From Nectonema munidae (taxonomy: Eukaryota > Nematomorpha > Nectonematoida > Nectonematidae), in the NCBI GenBank assembly GCA_030549495.1, contig JAUIRK010000089.1, forward strand, positions 62,001-126,000: 64,000 bases of DNA, given 5' to 3'. Made by a program: the position numbers and the translations under genes. Within the stretch, counting starts at the first letter, position 1. Each line of letters opens with the position of its first letter. Of this stretch, positions 35,690 to 48,470 are shown piece after piece. The notes below the pieces were generated by a model. The model worked only from the letters and a program-made list of their open reading frames with translations, was not told the DNA's origin and made no database searches.

Positions 35690-38040
35690 ATATTATAGCA
35701 AACAGGCATTCTGATGTTGCATGTAAGCATACAGTGTTTTAGGAATCGGTCTCATTCTTCACAATGATTGCATTAAAAAATTATCTTGCTTTCCATTTGT
35801 TAATTATTTTGGTTTGTTTGAGCTTGAAGACGCACGCCTACCATCAGATTCCTTATATAACATTTTAAATCTTTTAAAAAATAATCCGATTATTTATAGT
35901 ATACATTTTTGTTATCAATTTTTTTGAGGCATCATGTCTAAATTTTAGAACGCAAACATGATTTCCATACAATGGCATAGTTAAAAAAATTTCTTAATGT
36001 TTCACGCCTGAAGCAATGCATACTTGCATATACTTGTTCTCATAAAAGTTGTAACCTTAATTTAAAAATAAAGATCTTTCTCATGAAAATGAATATGCAA
36101 ATTTTTAGATATTGTTCTTCGATAAATATTTGACTCGAATGATTATTGATTTTATAACGATTAAAAGTAATCAACTTTCTTCCATTGACTCTATATAGTT
36201 TGAAATCATCAAGCACAAATTTTTGATTGAACCATCAAAACTTGAGTCTTGATGATGCTAGTGTCGAGATTGTTTCCCTCCTGTCCCTTAAGTTCTATGA
36301 TTACTTCCATAACTATATTCCAAAATAAAATAAGTACACATTATTAAGACCATTGGAGAATTTGTGTGAAGAGAAATCAGCAATTTTATGCGTATGCAAA
36401 ACATTAAAGGGAGTATACTAGTAAAGAACCAGGCCTTTTCACTTGAAGTTGAGAACAGAAGAGATCCCTGGGCGTTTTTTAGCAGGAGGTGAAAAACTAT
36501 TGAAATATTTTTACCGGGGCTCAAAAAAGTTTCGGCAACACTGGTATTGAGTATGAGTATAGAGTATAGACTATAGAGAGGGGTTGGGAAACGTTTTATG
36601 TTTATGTCTACAATATCTTGTTGTGTGTGTATAAAGGCCGAATAAAAGTTTTTCATCAAAATGCTTTTGTTTTGAGAGAGAGCATTTTGATTTCACCTCT
36701 ATCTGACTTCTTCTCATTTTCAATTGATCTTCTGAAAGTTCATCTGAATTGAATTCGATCAGAATTTTTAATTTGGGTGAAGTAAGAAAATGTTGATCCA
36801 CAACAATAATTAAAATAAATATCTAATGAGCGTATTAAAGACATTTACAATGACATTTTCAAAGGCCAAATTTAAAAAGCTTGAAGACTTAAGGCCACTG
36901 ACTCCCCAGCTCTGGACGTCTTGTGTGGCCGTCGTTTAAAGATGAAAATTTCATTTGAGATGAAAATAAAGAAAATATTTTTACCTTCAGATGTCTTTAT
37001 TTATTGAGCACACCATGAAGAATATTTTGAGAATTCTTACTTGCGACCAGGTAGCTATTTAAAAAAATACATTTCTTTTTGATTCATTGGATGAAATCAA
37101 CGTAAGAGTTAGTTAGCGCTTAGCTGCATTTAAAATAGTCATTGCCTTGAGTACATCATGATTTAATTGTGAATATCTTTTGACAAAAATGAGGGACATT
37201 AAATTCTCGGATAATAATTTATTTGAAACGGCACAGTCTCGCTAAACCTGAATGAAGCACTTACTATGTTTTCCTAGTATATAATAATCAAAACTCCAAA
37301 ATTTCCCATAAAAACCTTAAAGAAAAAACTGTGAATAGACGAAGCTTGTAACAACCAATAGGTTACAACCAGTGCAAAATCAATAGCACTTTGAATTGTA
37401 TACCAACCTAAAAAACTGCTAGACAACAAGTGTTTCAACAACGAATAGTTCCATGCGTATTACTTATATAAAATCTTATATAAAACTTATCAATTTTATA
37501 GTAGACTACTTTTCTTTAGAATCACTAGGGAAAACAATAAAAATTTGGTTCAATAATTTTATTAAAATTAAGTTTACTACGCTAATCAATCTTTTTATGG
37601 ATATTAAACTTTTAAGTTTCACTTTACAAATTTTTAAATAATAGAAAATGACGATACTTTAACTTTTATCTATATACTATATACTTTTTAAATTCCTAAG
37701 ATATAGAAAATCATTTTTATTTGAAATAAAATGAAGTTGCATATAACCAATGTTCGGGCATAGAGATAGTGGAAACACATTTCAAATAGATCCATTACAA
37801 ATCAATCCAACACAGAGAATTAAATGTTCACTCATATTTTTTGTAGAATTTTTATCCGTTTTCTTTAAGTTATATGAAAATTCAATTAAAAAGAAAAGCA
37901 GGTGATTAATTTTCGAAAATCAGTTTGCCTGAAAGCGTTAACCGAAAGTTAAGTATAACTTTTAAACTTGAAAATGAAAAAAACACGTGTACTTAGAAAA
38001 TTAATACTTTTAATTTTAAAATCACAATTTTCTTTATAGT
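35690..38040. other. Intergenic, nothing firm
   Basis: No supported gene. Minus-strand frames at 36288-36801 are the longest but have low-information composition and no recognisable domain. The rest is A/T-rich. Confidence 0.4.
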
Positions 38041-38232
38041 TATACAGTAAAATCTGTCTTACCGGTCCTTCACAGGGCGGTCATCTGTGCATATAGAAGT
38101 CACTTCAAAACATTCCCTTTCAACTAGCATTTTTTGTGTTCAAGGATTAGAACCTTTACAGAACGTTCACCTGATCACAACGGTCAATTTTAAAAAGTGC
38201 CGTGGATGACCACTATAGACCTTTGTATTTAC
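38041..38232. mobile_element. Possible Tc1/mariner-type (pogo-like) MITE
   Basis: It starts TATACAGTAAAATCTGTCTT followed by ACCGGTCC and has CGGTCAATTTT and GATGACCACTATAGACC toward the right. The words resemble the TACAGTnnAACCTCnnT...CGGTC ends of pogo-like MITEs. The ends do not pair well, so this is tentative. Confidence 0.3.
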
Positions 38233-38254
38233 TATTTTGTGCTAATCCTAAATT

Positions 38255-38340
38255 CTGTAAAAATTTCTTCTTTGTGTAAAATCTTTTCTTGTGTTGAGAA
38301 TTTTTTGTAAAAATTTCTTCTTTGTGTAAATTTGTGTTGA
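38255..38340. repeat. 50-base-period tandem duplication
   Basis: TGTAAAAATTTCTTCTTTGT followed by GTAAA occurs at 38256 and again 50 bases later, followed in both copies by a TTGTGTTGA word. It directly abuts the target duplication of the element at 38349. Confidence 0.7.
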
Positions 38341-38348
38341 ATGTGCAC

Positions 38349-39874
38349 TAGGGATATAACTTTTTGACTTTTTTTCTAAATCAAAAACCCTGTCACACCA
38401 TATGATGAAACTTTCCATTTGGTTCACAAAAATGTCATTTTTGATCATTTTAGCACCAAAAAGGTGGCGCGCATCGCTGTTTAAATATTCATTTATTACT
38501 TCTCTTATTTAATTATATTGATTCATTCGTTTTTGTCTTTTTTTCTTTCAGGTAATGGTTTTTTCTCTTCATAATCATATATTTAATCTTTTTCATAAAA
38601 TTTGAATGTTTTTTTCAGATTAATAAAACAATTTATTTCAATTAAATGAGTAATAAAAATTGTGTCAAGAAAAGGCCAGAAATTCCTCTTGTAACTACAT
38701 GTTTATCTGGTTTCTGTAAAATGCCAACCAATATACAAATCATTGGAAGGTATTTAAACTTGTTCGAGAGCCAGAAGAGTAAGAAAGCAAGGATCAAAAT
38801 TTTAGCAGAAGAATTAAATCAATTATGAAATGAGTTAAACTTTCCAAAAATTTCGAATCAGCAAGTGGTGTTGAAAAATTGGAGTAGGAGATGAAAAGTT
38901 TGTTTGATATGACTAAAGCTGACGGTTTTTGGCTGAGTTCAGAGGATAAAGCCCTTTATCACACCCAGATTGCAACAGCGGGTAGAGTAGGTTATTCAAC
39001 AAGATCTGAGGCAAGCATCACATCAATACATCCTTCGAAGCGCGTTAAAGTTTCGAGATTGTCTTATACTGAATCGACATCTTCGTGTTGAATTATTTCT
39101 TCGTTGATATAATAGTTCAAAATTATGAATTCTTGAAATCAAATTATATTTCTGATTGTCATCATTATGGAACTTCCAAAAATACTGGCTGGAGGGATGA
39201 TTTTAAGTTTTTGTTCGAACCCTGCGAGGCATTCAAGTTCCATAAAGAAACTGGCAAATGGCCCAAAATAAGCTGGAAAAAACTGCCATCTCTCCATAAC
39301 GCCAGATGGAATTCACGAGGCTTGTATGCCTTAATTGCTTACTTTTTACTCGCTGAAAAGAGAGAAGAGCTCGAAAAAATTTGTTGTTTTATCGACTTTT
39401 GGTTTTCTGGCCAAAAATATGAAGTTTCGACTTATGGTAAACTAAAACAAGCTATAGTTGAACAAAATTGTACGAAGGCCATATCCACTTTCCTGAAATT
39501 TTTCAGTTCTGAAAATTCATTAATTGACATTGCTAGAACAAAGATCTTTGCAGAACGTGGAGTTAAAAAAATGGAAGAAATAGTGAAAAACTCACGCTCT
39601 GATAAATATCTAACATCCAAATTTTTAGCTACTAATGCTTTTTAGCTTTTCATAAGTTTTAATATAGTTTTGAATCAATAAATTCGAATTTTTGTTTATA
39701 TTTTTGTGTACCTTTAGTTATTTGTTAGTCATCCTACTATTTAATTAGCTTTTTACCCGTGCGCACCAGGTTTTTTGAACATTTTAGGCTAAACTTAGCA
39801 TTTTATAGTTTCTAACAAAATTATTCATCGGAAAACACTACATGGTTTTCAAGTTAAAAAAAGTTATATCCCTA
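38349..39874 (+). mobile_element. TIR transposon of uncertain superfamily with 8-base duplication
   Basis: The ends are TAGGGATATAACTTTTT on the left and its exact complement on the right (17 of 17). They are flanked by a perfect ATGTGCAC at 38341-38348 and 39875-39882. Length is 1526 bases. The 8-base duplication and TAGGG start fit hAT, and the duplication length alone also fits P-type elements. The coding frames inside (38646-39645) do not contain a transposase signature I recognise. The perfect ends and duplication suggest recent activity. Confidence 0.85.
38646..39645 (+). pseudogene. Protein of the 38349-39874 transposon, likely interrupted
   Basis: Three plus-strand pieces. At 38646-38828: MSNKNCVKKRPEIPLVTTCL, then LSGFCKMPTNIQIIGRYLNL. 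At 38891-39091: DGFWLSSEDKALYHTQIATA, then GRVGYSTRSEA. At 39085-39645, 186 codons: SDCHHYGTSKNTGWRDDFKF, then WPKISWKKLPSLHNARWNSR and FAERGVKKMEEIVK. Between the first two an in-frame TGA follows QL. The long last frame, with a conserved-looking HNARWNSR block, was under protein-level selection recently. It looks like one transposase-like protein interrupted at one or two places, or one with introns. Family unknown to me. Confidence 0.6.
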
Positions 39875-39882
39875 ATGTGCAC

Positions 39883-42395
39883 TCCTTTTAAATCTTTTAA
39901 ACTTAGAGAGTAGAATTATAAAATTTATAATCTCATCAAGATTCTACTCTAAAAATTTTATTTCACAAATAATTTGAAAGTGTATATAATTTTAAGGTAA
40001 ATCTGAAATAATTATTTAACACAATATTCAGTTAATATGATTTATAAAGGAAATAAATTGGTTATTATAATTCCAAATTATTTTAAGTGTGTTGTAATTT
40101 ATTATTATTGACTTTTCTTTAATGTTAAGATCATAAAAAGTTCTTCACCATGAAGCGGTGGAAGTACAAAACAAAATTTTAATCGATCTTATATCTGCAG
40201 ATGATTGCAGGACAAATTTCCGATGTACTTAAGGTCAACGGACGAAATATCGACGGTCATAATGTCGACATCCGTTTGAAGAGGAATTATTGTTGAGGCC
40301 AAGAATTTTACAGAATCAGCTAACTAACTAGACAACATTAACGTGACCAGCCATAATCTAAATCACTACTAAAACTAAGACAGAATGCTTTATTATTACT
40401 TATTATTTTTATTGATACAATTTTTCATTATTTAATGTAAGCTCTTTAAACTTTTTTTTACTTAATTTCTCCGAGAAATTTGCTTCATTTCTCTTTCTGC
40501 GTAGATACCACATATGATTTGTAATTATGACCAAATGAGTACTTACTTATTTTATTATTATTATCATTAAGTCTGTTGACATTTTCTATGCTGTATATGG
40601 CAGTAGCGTTGTTTCGATTTTCAACTGTCATATCTACATCAGCCCAGTTATGGAAGGGTGTTTCTTTCTTGGATGAAGGAAATTAATTAATGAATAATTT
40701 TGCATTTTCCAGTTAAAAATTCTAATTTTATTTCCTTTGGCTAAAGGCTAGAAAGAAAAAGATTGGTTGGAAAAAATCTTACGAATATATCATATGTCTT
40801 TTCTTTCTACGTAAAGTTCTTCCCAAAGATTTAACAAAATAAAGGGTAACTAACCACCCTTATGTACTCCGATCTGTATATTTCGAACACTTAAAAAATT
40901 GAAAAAAGTTAGAAACTAATTTTTTGTTGTTGAAAACATTGAATGAAAAAGCTGTTACGCCGAAAGCATTTATTTTTGTTGATCAAAAGAAATTACAAAT
41001 CAGAATGGGAGTTTATGAAACAAAAATAGTAATTGTTTCATTTAAATATTACGATCAAGTTAGAATATTTAAAATATTCAATAGCTTTAGTTTTCGGGTC
41101 CAAGTTTTGAATTACTTTATTTACTACAATCCAAACTATCAAAATAATTTTTATAAATTTACTTGATTTCACTTTGAAATTAAATTCAAAAGTATACTAA
41201 TCTACTTTTATCTGAAACTCAATTCTAAATTAAAAAGAAATTTTTAAAGTTTTTTTTTAAATTTAAAATTGATTGCAACTATCTTTTAGTTCTTTTAAAA
41301 CTTTTAAAGTAATAATATATATATGTATATGTTTTATGGATTTGAAATTCAAATTAAAAAACGCTAAATTTTAATAAAAAACAACAGATTTAAAATAATA
41401 CATAAATAAAAGTATATAATTTGATGGTGTATCAAATAAACGGGTAAAAAGATTTAGAATTTCCAAAAGGGCTTTAAATCCTTTTGTTTTCATGCATGAG
41501 TTATTTTTCCAAAAGAAGTCTTAGCAAAAATATTTATATACCAAATGGATGCTAAGACACGAACGTATTTGTTAAAAATTAACTAATTTCATGTCGAATC
41601 TTTTATTTTACATTTTTTAGATTTGAAAATGCCAGCATGTGTAGTAAGGATATCTCAAAATTTAATATAATTGATGATTGTACCTGTAAAAAATAGTTTG
41701 CTCCATTTTTCGCAGTTTAAAAGGTTTTGCGCACATAAAAATACTAATTTTACAAGCACTTATTCCAAAATTAGCACGCTTTGAAGTGTGTGGATTTAAA
41801 GATTTCATAAAATTCACAAGAGAAGGTTTTGTTCACTGAAAAATCTCGTTTTCGATTTTTTGATGAAATTTTGTTTTGGATTTAACAACTATAGGGTGTT
41901 ACATTTCATATATATAGTTAAAATAAATATTTTTAAATAATTTAAATTTATCTTAATTAATTAAATCATTGTTTACCTTGATATATGTTGTAACAGTTTG
42001 CAGCATGTCCCAAACGGGCCGCAACCAGAGGAGAGCAAAGAGCGCATCTGCCTCCTAGAAAGATAAGAAATTTTTTATTTTTATCTAAATTTATGCAAGA
42101 GTGGGGGTCCAACCAGAAGTGGGAAGGGACCAAAAGGATTTTGTGCTTGTCCTTCCCTGACCCCTTCACTCCGCCCTGGTTGTGTCCTTGCTTTTTAAAA
42201 TTTTACAAATTTAAAATCCTATCCTTCGAAAACTTTTTTTTCTTTATAAATTTTCGTATATTGTACCACTTTCAAAATCCTGTCTATTTGCAACAGTCGC
42301 CAGATTAACTTTTTTTGAAATTTAGATTAACTGTTAATTCACCTTACTTTATTTTTACTTAAAAATTTTGAAAATAAAAAAAATTTGAAAGAATG
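39883..42395. other. Intergenic, A/T-rich
   Basis: No supported gene. Near 40208-40300 GCAGGACAAATTTCCGATGT and GGACGAAATATCGACGGTCA give a lone phrase-like repeat (GACGAAAT, GTCGACAT) of the same flavour as 35537-35686. Near 42000-42180 is a less A/T-rich patch without a recognisable family. Confidence 0.4.
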
Positions 42396-42474
42396 GGTTC
42401 CTGGTGAAAACGTCCGAAAACCAAAACATCCGAAATAAAAATGTCCGAAAACCAATAGGCCCGAAAATCAAAAA
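42396..42474. repeat. Phrase-repeat arm (CGTCCGAAAA), left
   Basis: GGTTCCTGGTGAAAACGTCC is followed by four variants of the phrase A-n-GTCCGAAAACC (CGTCCGAAAACC, CATCCGAAAT, TGTCCGAAAACC, GGCCCGAAAATC). It is inverted relative to 45727-45808. The start GGTTCCTG resembles GGTGCCCA at the right end of the element at 129-722. Confidence 0.7.
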
Positions 42475-45400
42475 TGAATTTGTAAATAGTATATATTGAA
42501 TTATGTTAACAAATATATATATATATACACATAAAGCTTATTTTCATGTAGTATATGAATTTATAAATTCATTCTTATTGGCGTATCAATTACCAACTTA
42601 TTTTATTAACAATTCTTAACTGACTGTTTAATTTTTATTACACATTCACTATGATCTAAAATATTGGAACACTTAGTTATTGGACCCCAGAATTTTCCAG
42701 AGCAAAATTTTTTTTGTTTCAAATTTTTTCCATTTGAACACTTGAATAGATATGAGGTATGAGTATCTAAATTTTTACAAAACCTTGAAAAACGGAACTT
42801 CCTGTAGAGTTCAGAATAAAGTTTAGACTTTCTCAACCTTATTAACCTTAGTTTTTCTTTCCATACCTCAATTCAAGTAAATTTTTTATATTGTAATTTC
42901 CATTTTCTCTTTTCAAAAGCTTATAACTTTATTTTCTTTGACACACTGATGATAGTTATTTTGACACTAATTCCCTCAATAACCCACTTGTCAATAAATT
43001 GAGTATTTTTTATATAGTTCATATATTCGAATTGAAAATGAAACTCAGTGACCTAATTCACTTCTCTTCAGTTATGTCAACAATTAAACAATGATAAAAA
43101 GTAATGATGTAATAACTTCCCAGCATAATATTGCGTCATTGAACATAATATTGGTATTTGAATACCAACACATTTTACGGAATTTGTGCCCTATCTTATG
43201 TCTAATAGACGTACTAAATACCTAACGGAGTAAGATTCTTCTTTCTAATTGAGTTGAGCTTTGAAAGAACGAATTCATCTACTCAGCAAGAGATGCTTGT
43301 TATGCAAAAATTAACTGAGCGTGGTGGAATTTGGTTTACATATTCGATATTTAATACTATTCAGTATTTTGCTCACTTGTTAAGATTAAAAAAGGTTTTC
43401 TTATAAGATTAACCAGCAACTAAAAAATTTTATTAGTACTTATCTCATTGGGGTGGTTGTAAAAACACTCTTTATTTTACTTGAAAACTAAAAACTAAGA
43501 ATATTTATGTTAGTAAATAAAATAGCCAAAATTAATACCTGTGGGAAGGGGTATGTCATTATTTTATCACAGTAAAATGTTTATAAATAATTGCAGCTTT
43601 GTAGACTAAAAAAGTAGTAGAAGTACTCAAATTTAGTGTAACATATTAGGAAATGACGAGAAATTTCAGAAAAAAAGAGTGAAACATTTGTAAAACTAAA
43701 AATTTCCGATCACGAACATTCTCATAATCCATCCAGGAAAAAATGCTAGACTTGTCACAATCATGGTTATCCGTATAATATAATCTACACTTTGCATTCA
43801 TCTTCATTGTTGGAGGAAGAAAATGCAAGCACGAACCTAGTGAAATAGAAGGAATGTGGGAATTGAATCAAATGCAATGAATGTCAAGTGTCTAATGTAG
43901 CTTCATGTGATTTTACAACACTTGTCGAGAGAAAGCTCAATTGTGATCTTTTTCGCAAAATTGATAGATCAATTATGAGCTTTTTTCTGAATATAACGTC
44001 CATGCAATAGCTCAGCATAAAAAACTATCCATCACATTGTTTCATTTCATCTTATACAATCTCGCATAATATGCTTGTATAAGCTAATACATTACATAAT
44101 CATGCCGATTCGACATTTTTTTACTTCTTATTACAAAACATTGAGGTTATTCAGGTTTATAAGATGAACTTATCAAAAAATGAACCACCAAACTCGAATT
44201 AATTTTTAATTTTATTTAGACTAAAAATTTATAAAATTCTAAATGTTATGATCAAATTCCGTTTTCAGGACAAACATTTTTATTGGAAATGTTTTACGTG
44301 GTAATAAAATATAATAACGAAGTTCCAGAATAAAATATAAATAAACGATCACTTTTAAACATCATTTATAAAAGAAAAGTTCATTGACCTTGTAATAAAA
44401 ACGATTGAACCTTTTGTTTTTAGATTCATACTTTGACCACCACTGATACCTAGTGCGTTTTGAATTTGCGACTTTTTGGATCAACTAATTACTAGAAAAT
44501 CTAAACCCTTTAGCTATCTCTGAATTAAAATAATTCATTAAAGCGTCAAGGTATAGGTTATGGTATTTTCATCGAAAAGACGAAAGTGCACAACTTCTAT
44601 CAACTTGTAAAAAATTTGTAACACATTATTGTTAAAATCCTTGGAATAGTTAAAATTCAATTCCCTGCCCAACTTGTGCACGTCTTTTAATGAAGAACAA
44701 AAAAACAACATACATATAAATGAACAAAGAATAAAGTATCAAATAAATTCAATTACAAAAATTTTTACTCTATAGTGATAATAATCAACTGTACAAGTTT
44801 CAAAGTTGATAAATTTTTTTTTAGTTTTTTTTATTTCCACAGATATTTTTGAATGTATAATATAAACTTTTTTTTATTACAAAAAAATGATGTACAAATC
44901 TCATTAGTTCTAGAATTTTTAATTTTAGCAAAAACTTACACAAATCAGAGGCGTAGCCAGCTTTTATTGCCGAAGAAGCTATAAAAAATTTAATGGGGGA
45001 TGGGGGAAGGGTCAGATAAGGTAATTTATTTTTTTTATGGTATCATAATTTATTTTCTCATGGGGCAGAAGTTTTATTTAGCCAGAACTCTCTGCCACCC
45101 TCCTCTCCATTTCTTTTTTAGTTCCCTGACACGAAGAAAGAAATGATTCGTCATTTTAATGATTAGAGTATATCTTTTTGTGGGTCTTTGTCTTCTAAAG
45201 AATAAAAGATTTTATAGAAGATGTAATTATTATGGGAATATGAATTTTGTTGATCTCGTTAAAAATATGAAAAATAGAAAAATTAATATTCTTTAATTTT
45301 AAAAAAACTTTTGATATGTTTAAGTCAAATTTGTTAAGTTCTTAATTTTTGCTAAAACTTATCAACCTAAAGCCACTTAGAAATGTGAAAATATATTTTT

Positions 45401-45726
45401 TTTTAGTTTTAATTTTTTATTTGATAAAAAATATTATAAATTAAATTAAAATATAAAGTTCAATTTAAACTTTTTATTTCTTGCTCAAATGTGTTACATA
45501 AAACTAGCCATGTCGAAATTACATGATTGTGTCTTGTGACTTCATATATATATCCTAGGGGATTCCATGCGTTTAATACCTTTTTTAATTGGAAAAAAGA
45601 AAAAAAATGAATTAAAGACTGGTATGGTTCTTTTCCTTAGTTCTGATTAATATTATTATATTTGGAAACGGCCAAGTATAATCAGAATTACTAGAAAAAA
45701 GATTAAAAATTCTTTTTTGATATTCT
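42475..45726. other. Interval between the two phrase-repeat arms
   Basis: A/T-rich with no intact gene. Around 43700 a plus-strand stretch reads KISDHEHSHNPSR, which resembles the HxH tail of a FLYWCH finger as found in Mutator-like elements. At 44947 CAGAGGCGTAGCCAGC followed by a G-rich tract resembles a lone hAT MITE end. Confidence 0.35.
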
Positions 45727-45808
45727 AACGTCTTGGTTTCGGACATTTTTCTTTTCGGGCGTTTTGATTTCGGACGTTTTGTTTTTCTGACGTTTTGAGC
45801 AGGCACCT
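45727..45808. repeat. Phrase-repeat arm (CGTCCGAAAA), right
   Basis: Read on the minus strand it begins GGTGCCTGCTCAAAACGTCA and repeats the phrase as CAGAAAAACAAAACGTCCGA, then AACGCCCGAAAAG and ATGTCCGAAACC. It pairs as an inverted repeat with 42396-42474, 3.3 kb away, so the two may be the ends of one element. No matching target duplication was found outside them. Confidence 0.7.
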
Positions 45809-47640
45809 CTAGAAACATTGGATGAGCCCGTCTTTTCCCTGACAAATCGCAAAGCACTTAAACATTTCATGGGCAATGGGAGACCAGTGTCCAGTATATA
45901 CAAAAATCTATTATGAGATATATAGAATTAAAAGAAAACGCAACGGTCTGTCGGGCTATAAACGAAAGTAGGTAGTTAATAGTATGCAAATATACACTGA
46001 CTTTGGTATATCTATTTCAATTTCTTTGGATGAAACATATTGAGAAAAGACACTTGCTGAATTCGAGGCAACATTGACAATAGAATCTTCTTTCCATGAA
46101 ACTACACATGGGTTTCAAGTAACTTCTCATCATAAGAACGTGCGTTTACTACTTCATTCCAAGATTACATTTTTTTGATTTTGTCTTCCCTTATTAACTA
46201 TGCAGATCATTTTTACATGGAAAATTTCAAAATTTTCATTTAAGAAGAACCTGTGTAATCTTTTAAGTTTTCCAAGAAATGCTAATTGTCTGCTTTGAAT
46301 ATATAAAATTCTGTTGAAATAAAAAGTAGAGGAATAGTCTTCAAAATTTTGGTCTTCATTTGTTTTTAAAGAGAAAAGTTTTTGATCAAATCAAAATGAG
46401 CTTACTTCTCATTGGGATTTTATACAGACATTAAAATAGCACCATGCTCTCATCTATTTCAAATTGATCAAAAGACGGATAATATTTAAAAAATAATAAT
46501 AAAAACGTCAACAAATGTTGTAATTTTTATAATTTTATGGTCCTTACTTTCAAACTCCTAAGTTAAATTTGTTTTATCAAAAAAATAAAATAAATACCCT
46601 CGTGAATCTCTATATCTTTACATTGCATTACAGATGGTTAGATGATTTGGAGCTCTGCCAATACATAGATCTTTCACGACACTTTACAAAATCACTTTTA
46701 TGATTAAGGAAAAACACTTTTTTCTTCTTCTAATATTGTATAATTTAAAAAAGGTAAAAAACTTATGAAGGAGAATCAAAGTAAAAATTGAGTTAGAACA
46801 AATTTGTTTAGGTAATTTATACTTTTAGAGAAGTTTTAAATTTCAAAATCCCCTTCCTTCGATTTTCCTTCAGAGAAATTGTGCGGGTTTTTTATCCTCG
46901 TTTTCTTTCTCTGAAGAATTCATAGGTGTTTACGGTTACGAAGCGCTCTGGTAACTCTATTTTAACTAGATATTAAGGTTTTCCCTAATTGGGAGCTTTT
47001 GTGTTCATATATGTTAGTTGTATTATTATATTTTACATTTAATTTTTGTAAATTAATTTTATGCACAAGAGGCCATTCTTGGAGTGCTAACATCACATAC
47101 AATTCTTAATGTAAACCTTTGATACTGAAAGGAACGCTAGGCACTCTACTCCTTATTGAAAAAATAACTACTATTTGATGACGACACACTAAAGTCTAAA
47201 GTCTACTACTGCTTCATAGAAAAGATAACAAAGTTAGGGAGAATTCAACGTTGCTAACTCTATTGAAATCACAAGTACGTCATTCTAAATCCTAACACCG
47301 AATGCAAAAAAAGATCTAATCACCCTAGTGAAATGCTTGATACAGTCAGTCTGTAGCATTGTGCTGCATAAAGAATAACAAAATGAACAAAAACTCAAAG
47401 TCCATTGCTCTATTGAAACATTGAGGAATAAGATTATTATTTATTCAAAAGTATTGAGCTTCGCATCTGACGTCATTTCAAAGACAATTTTTTCCAATTT
47501 AAATGTCAAAATTACACCAAAACGCTTTAACCCGTCTTTTAAATTAACTAACTGAAAATAACAAATTTGCTGAAATATTGTTCCACTTTATATTCAAATT
47601 GGGGGCTACGTTTTGACAACAGTGGCAAATTCCTAGCCAA
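45809..47640. other. Intergenic upstream of ONECUT
   Basis: I see no gene, end repeat or recognisable regulatory motif that I could defend here. Confidence 0.4.
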
Positions 47641-47697
47641 TCCACAGACCATCTTGGAATCGTAGGGTGAAAGAAGGAGAAGCGAGGGCGGGTGTCA

Positions 47698-47727
47698 AGG
47701 CAGGGCAGGGCAGGGCAGGGCAGGGTA
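47698..47727. repeat. (GGCAG)n pentanucleotide repeat
   Basis: About five perfect units of GGCAG ending in a GGTAG variant, upstream of the ONECUT start. Confidence 0.85.
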
Positions 47728-48072
47728 GGCAAACGAACGGTCGGAAGGGATAAGTAGGAGACGCGCACGCTTGCCAATTACCACGCACTCGGCGTACACG
47801 CGCGCATCACAACAGAGACAACAAGCCAGTAATCAGCAGCTTCATCACCGCGTCGTGTTTGTCGTCACTCAAAGCATAAGCCAATTACAATTGAAGGCAG
47901 CTGGCCTTGTGCTGAATCCTTCTGTCATGCACTGCCTATATCTCTCTGTGTATTATACGCGCTTTGTTATTGCTCTTCATTATCTCTCATCACTTCATAG
48001 AGCGTGCTGCTCTGCTCGTTTATCCTCCCTCTCTTCTCTCTCCCTCGCATCATCCTTCTCATCATCCAACTC

Positions 48073-48094
48073 ATCATCATCATCATCATCATTG
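48073..48094. repeat. (ATC)n microsatellite in ONECUT 5' region
   Basis: About seven CAT/ATC units in the presumed 5' UTR. Confidence 0.8.
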
Positions 48095-48260
48095 TTTTGT
48101 TAAGTCGCTTTGGTGTGTCTCTCCTGCGTGTGTATTTATTTTGTATCCCTTTGCAACACCCACTTATACTTAACTTACACTACTTTCTCCTCTCATTGGT
48201 TTTCCATATCTTCGTGAAATCGTTACCAATCTCAACTTCGACTGATCACCGCTATATCCT

Positions 48261-48353
48261 ATGTCGGTGCCGCACCAAATGTTCTTCGGGGCTGACGCTG
48301 GAGCGCCCCACCTCCTATCCTATACTTTTCGCTTTAACTTAAACTTAATTTAG
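48261..48353 (+). CDS. Upstream ORF of ONECUT (30 codons)
   Basis: ATG at 48261 opens a 30-codon frame, MSVPHQMFFGADAGAPHLLS..., ending TAG at 48351-48353, 117 bases before the ONECUT ATG and out of its frame. Its composition is more balanced than its surroundings. If it lies in the mature 5' UTR it could dampen translation of ONECUT. It may be chance. Confidence 0.3.
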   Translation: MSVPHQMFFGADAGAPHLLSYTFRFNLNLI

Positions 48354-48470
48354 TGTCTGTGACAGCACTTCGGACTCCATTTACTTTTTGAGGATTATCA
48401 GTTTTTGCACCGCACACTTCTACTTTGCTTGTTTTGAACTATTGCGCTTCTACTTCCCCCCTTTGCTCGC

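Larger units (their letters stand above)
47641..48470 (+). promoter_or_regulatory. ONECUT promoter and 5' UTR region
   Basis: Base composition changes sharply here: this is the least A/T-rich non-coding stretch of the window, with many CpG words (CACGCGCGC, ACCGCGTCGTG). The last in-frame stop before the ONECUT start is TGA at 48435-48437. It contains a GGCAG pentanucleotide run, an ATC run and several upstream ATGs. I cannot place the transcription start and see no clear TATA box. Longer open frames across it (47771-48103, 47964-48173, 48004-48342) look like composition effects. Confidence 0.5.

Noticed and set aside
36288-36801. Two overlapping minus-strand frames (123 and 76 codons).
   Set aside because: They overlap in different frames, carry no domain, and have the composition of the surrounding non-coding sequence.
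47771-48342. Three overlapping frames upstream of ONECUT.
   Set aside because: They run through serine/histidine-coding microsatellite sequence, overlap each other in different frames and match nothing.
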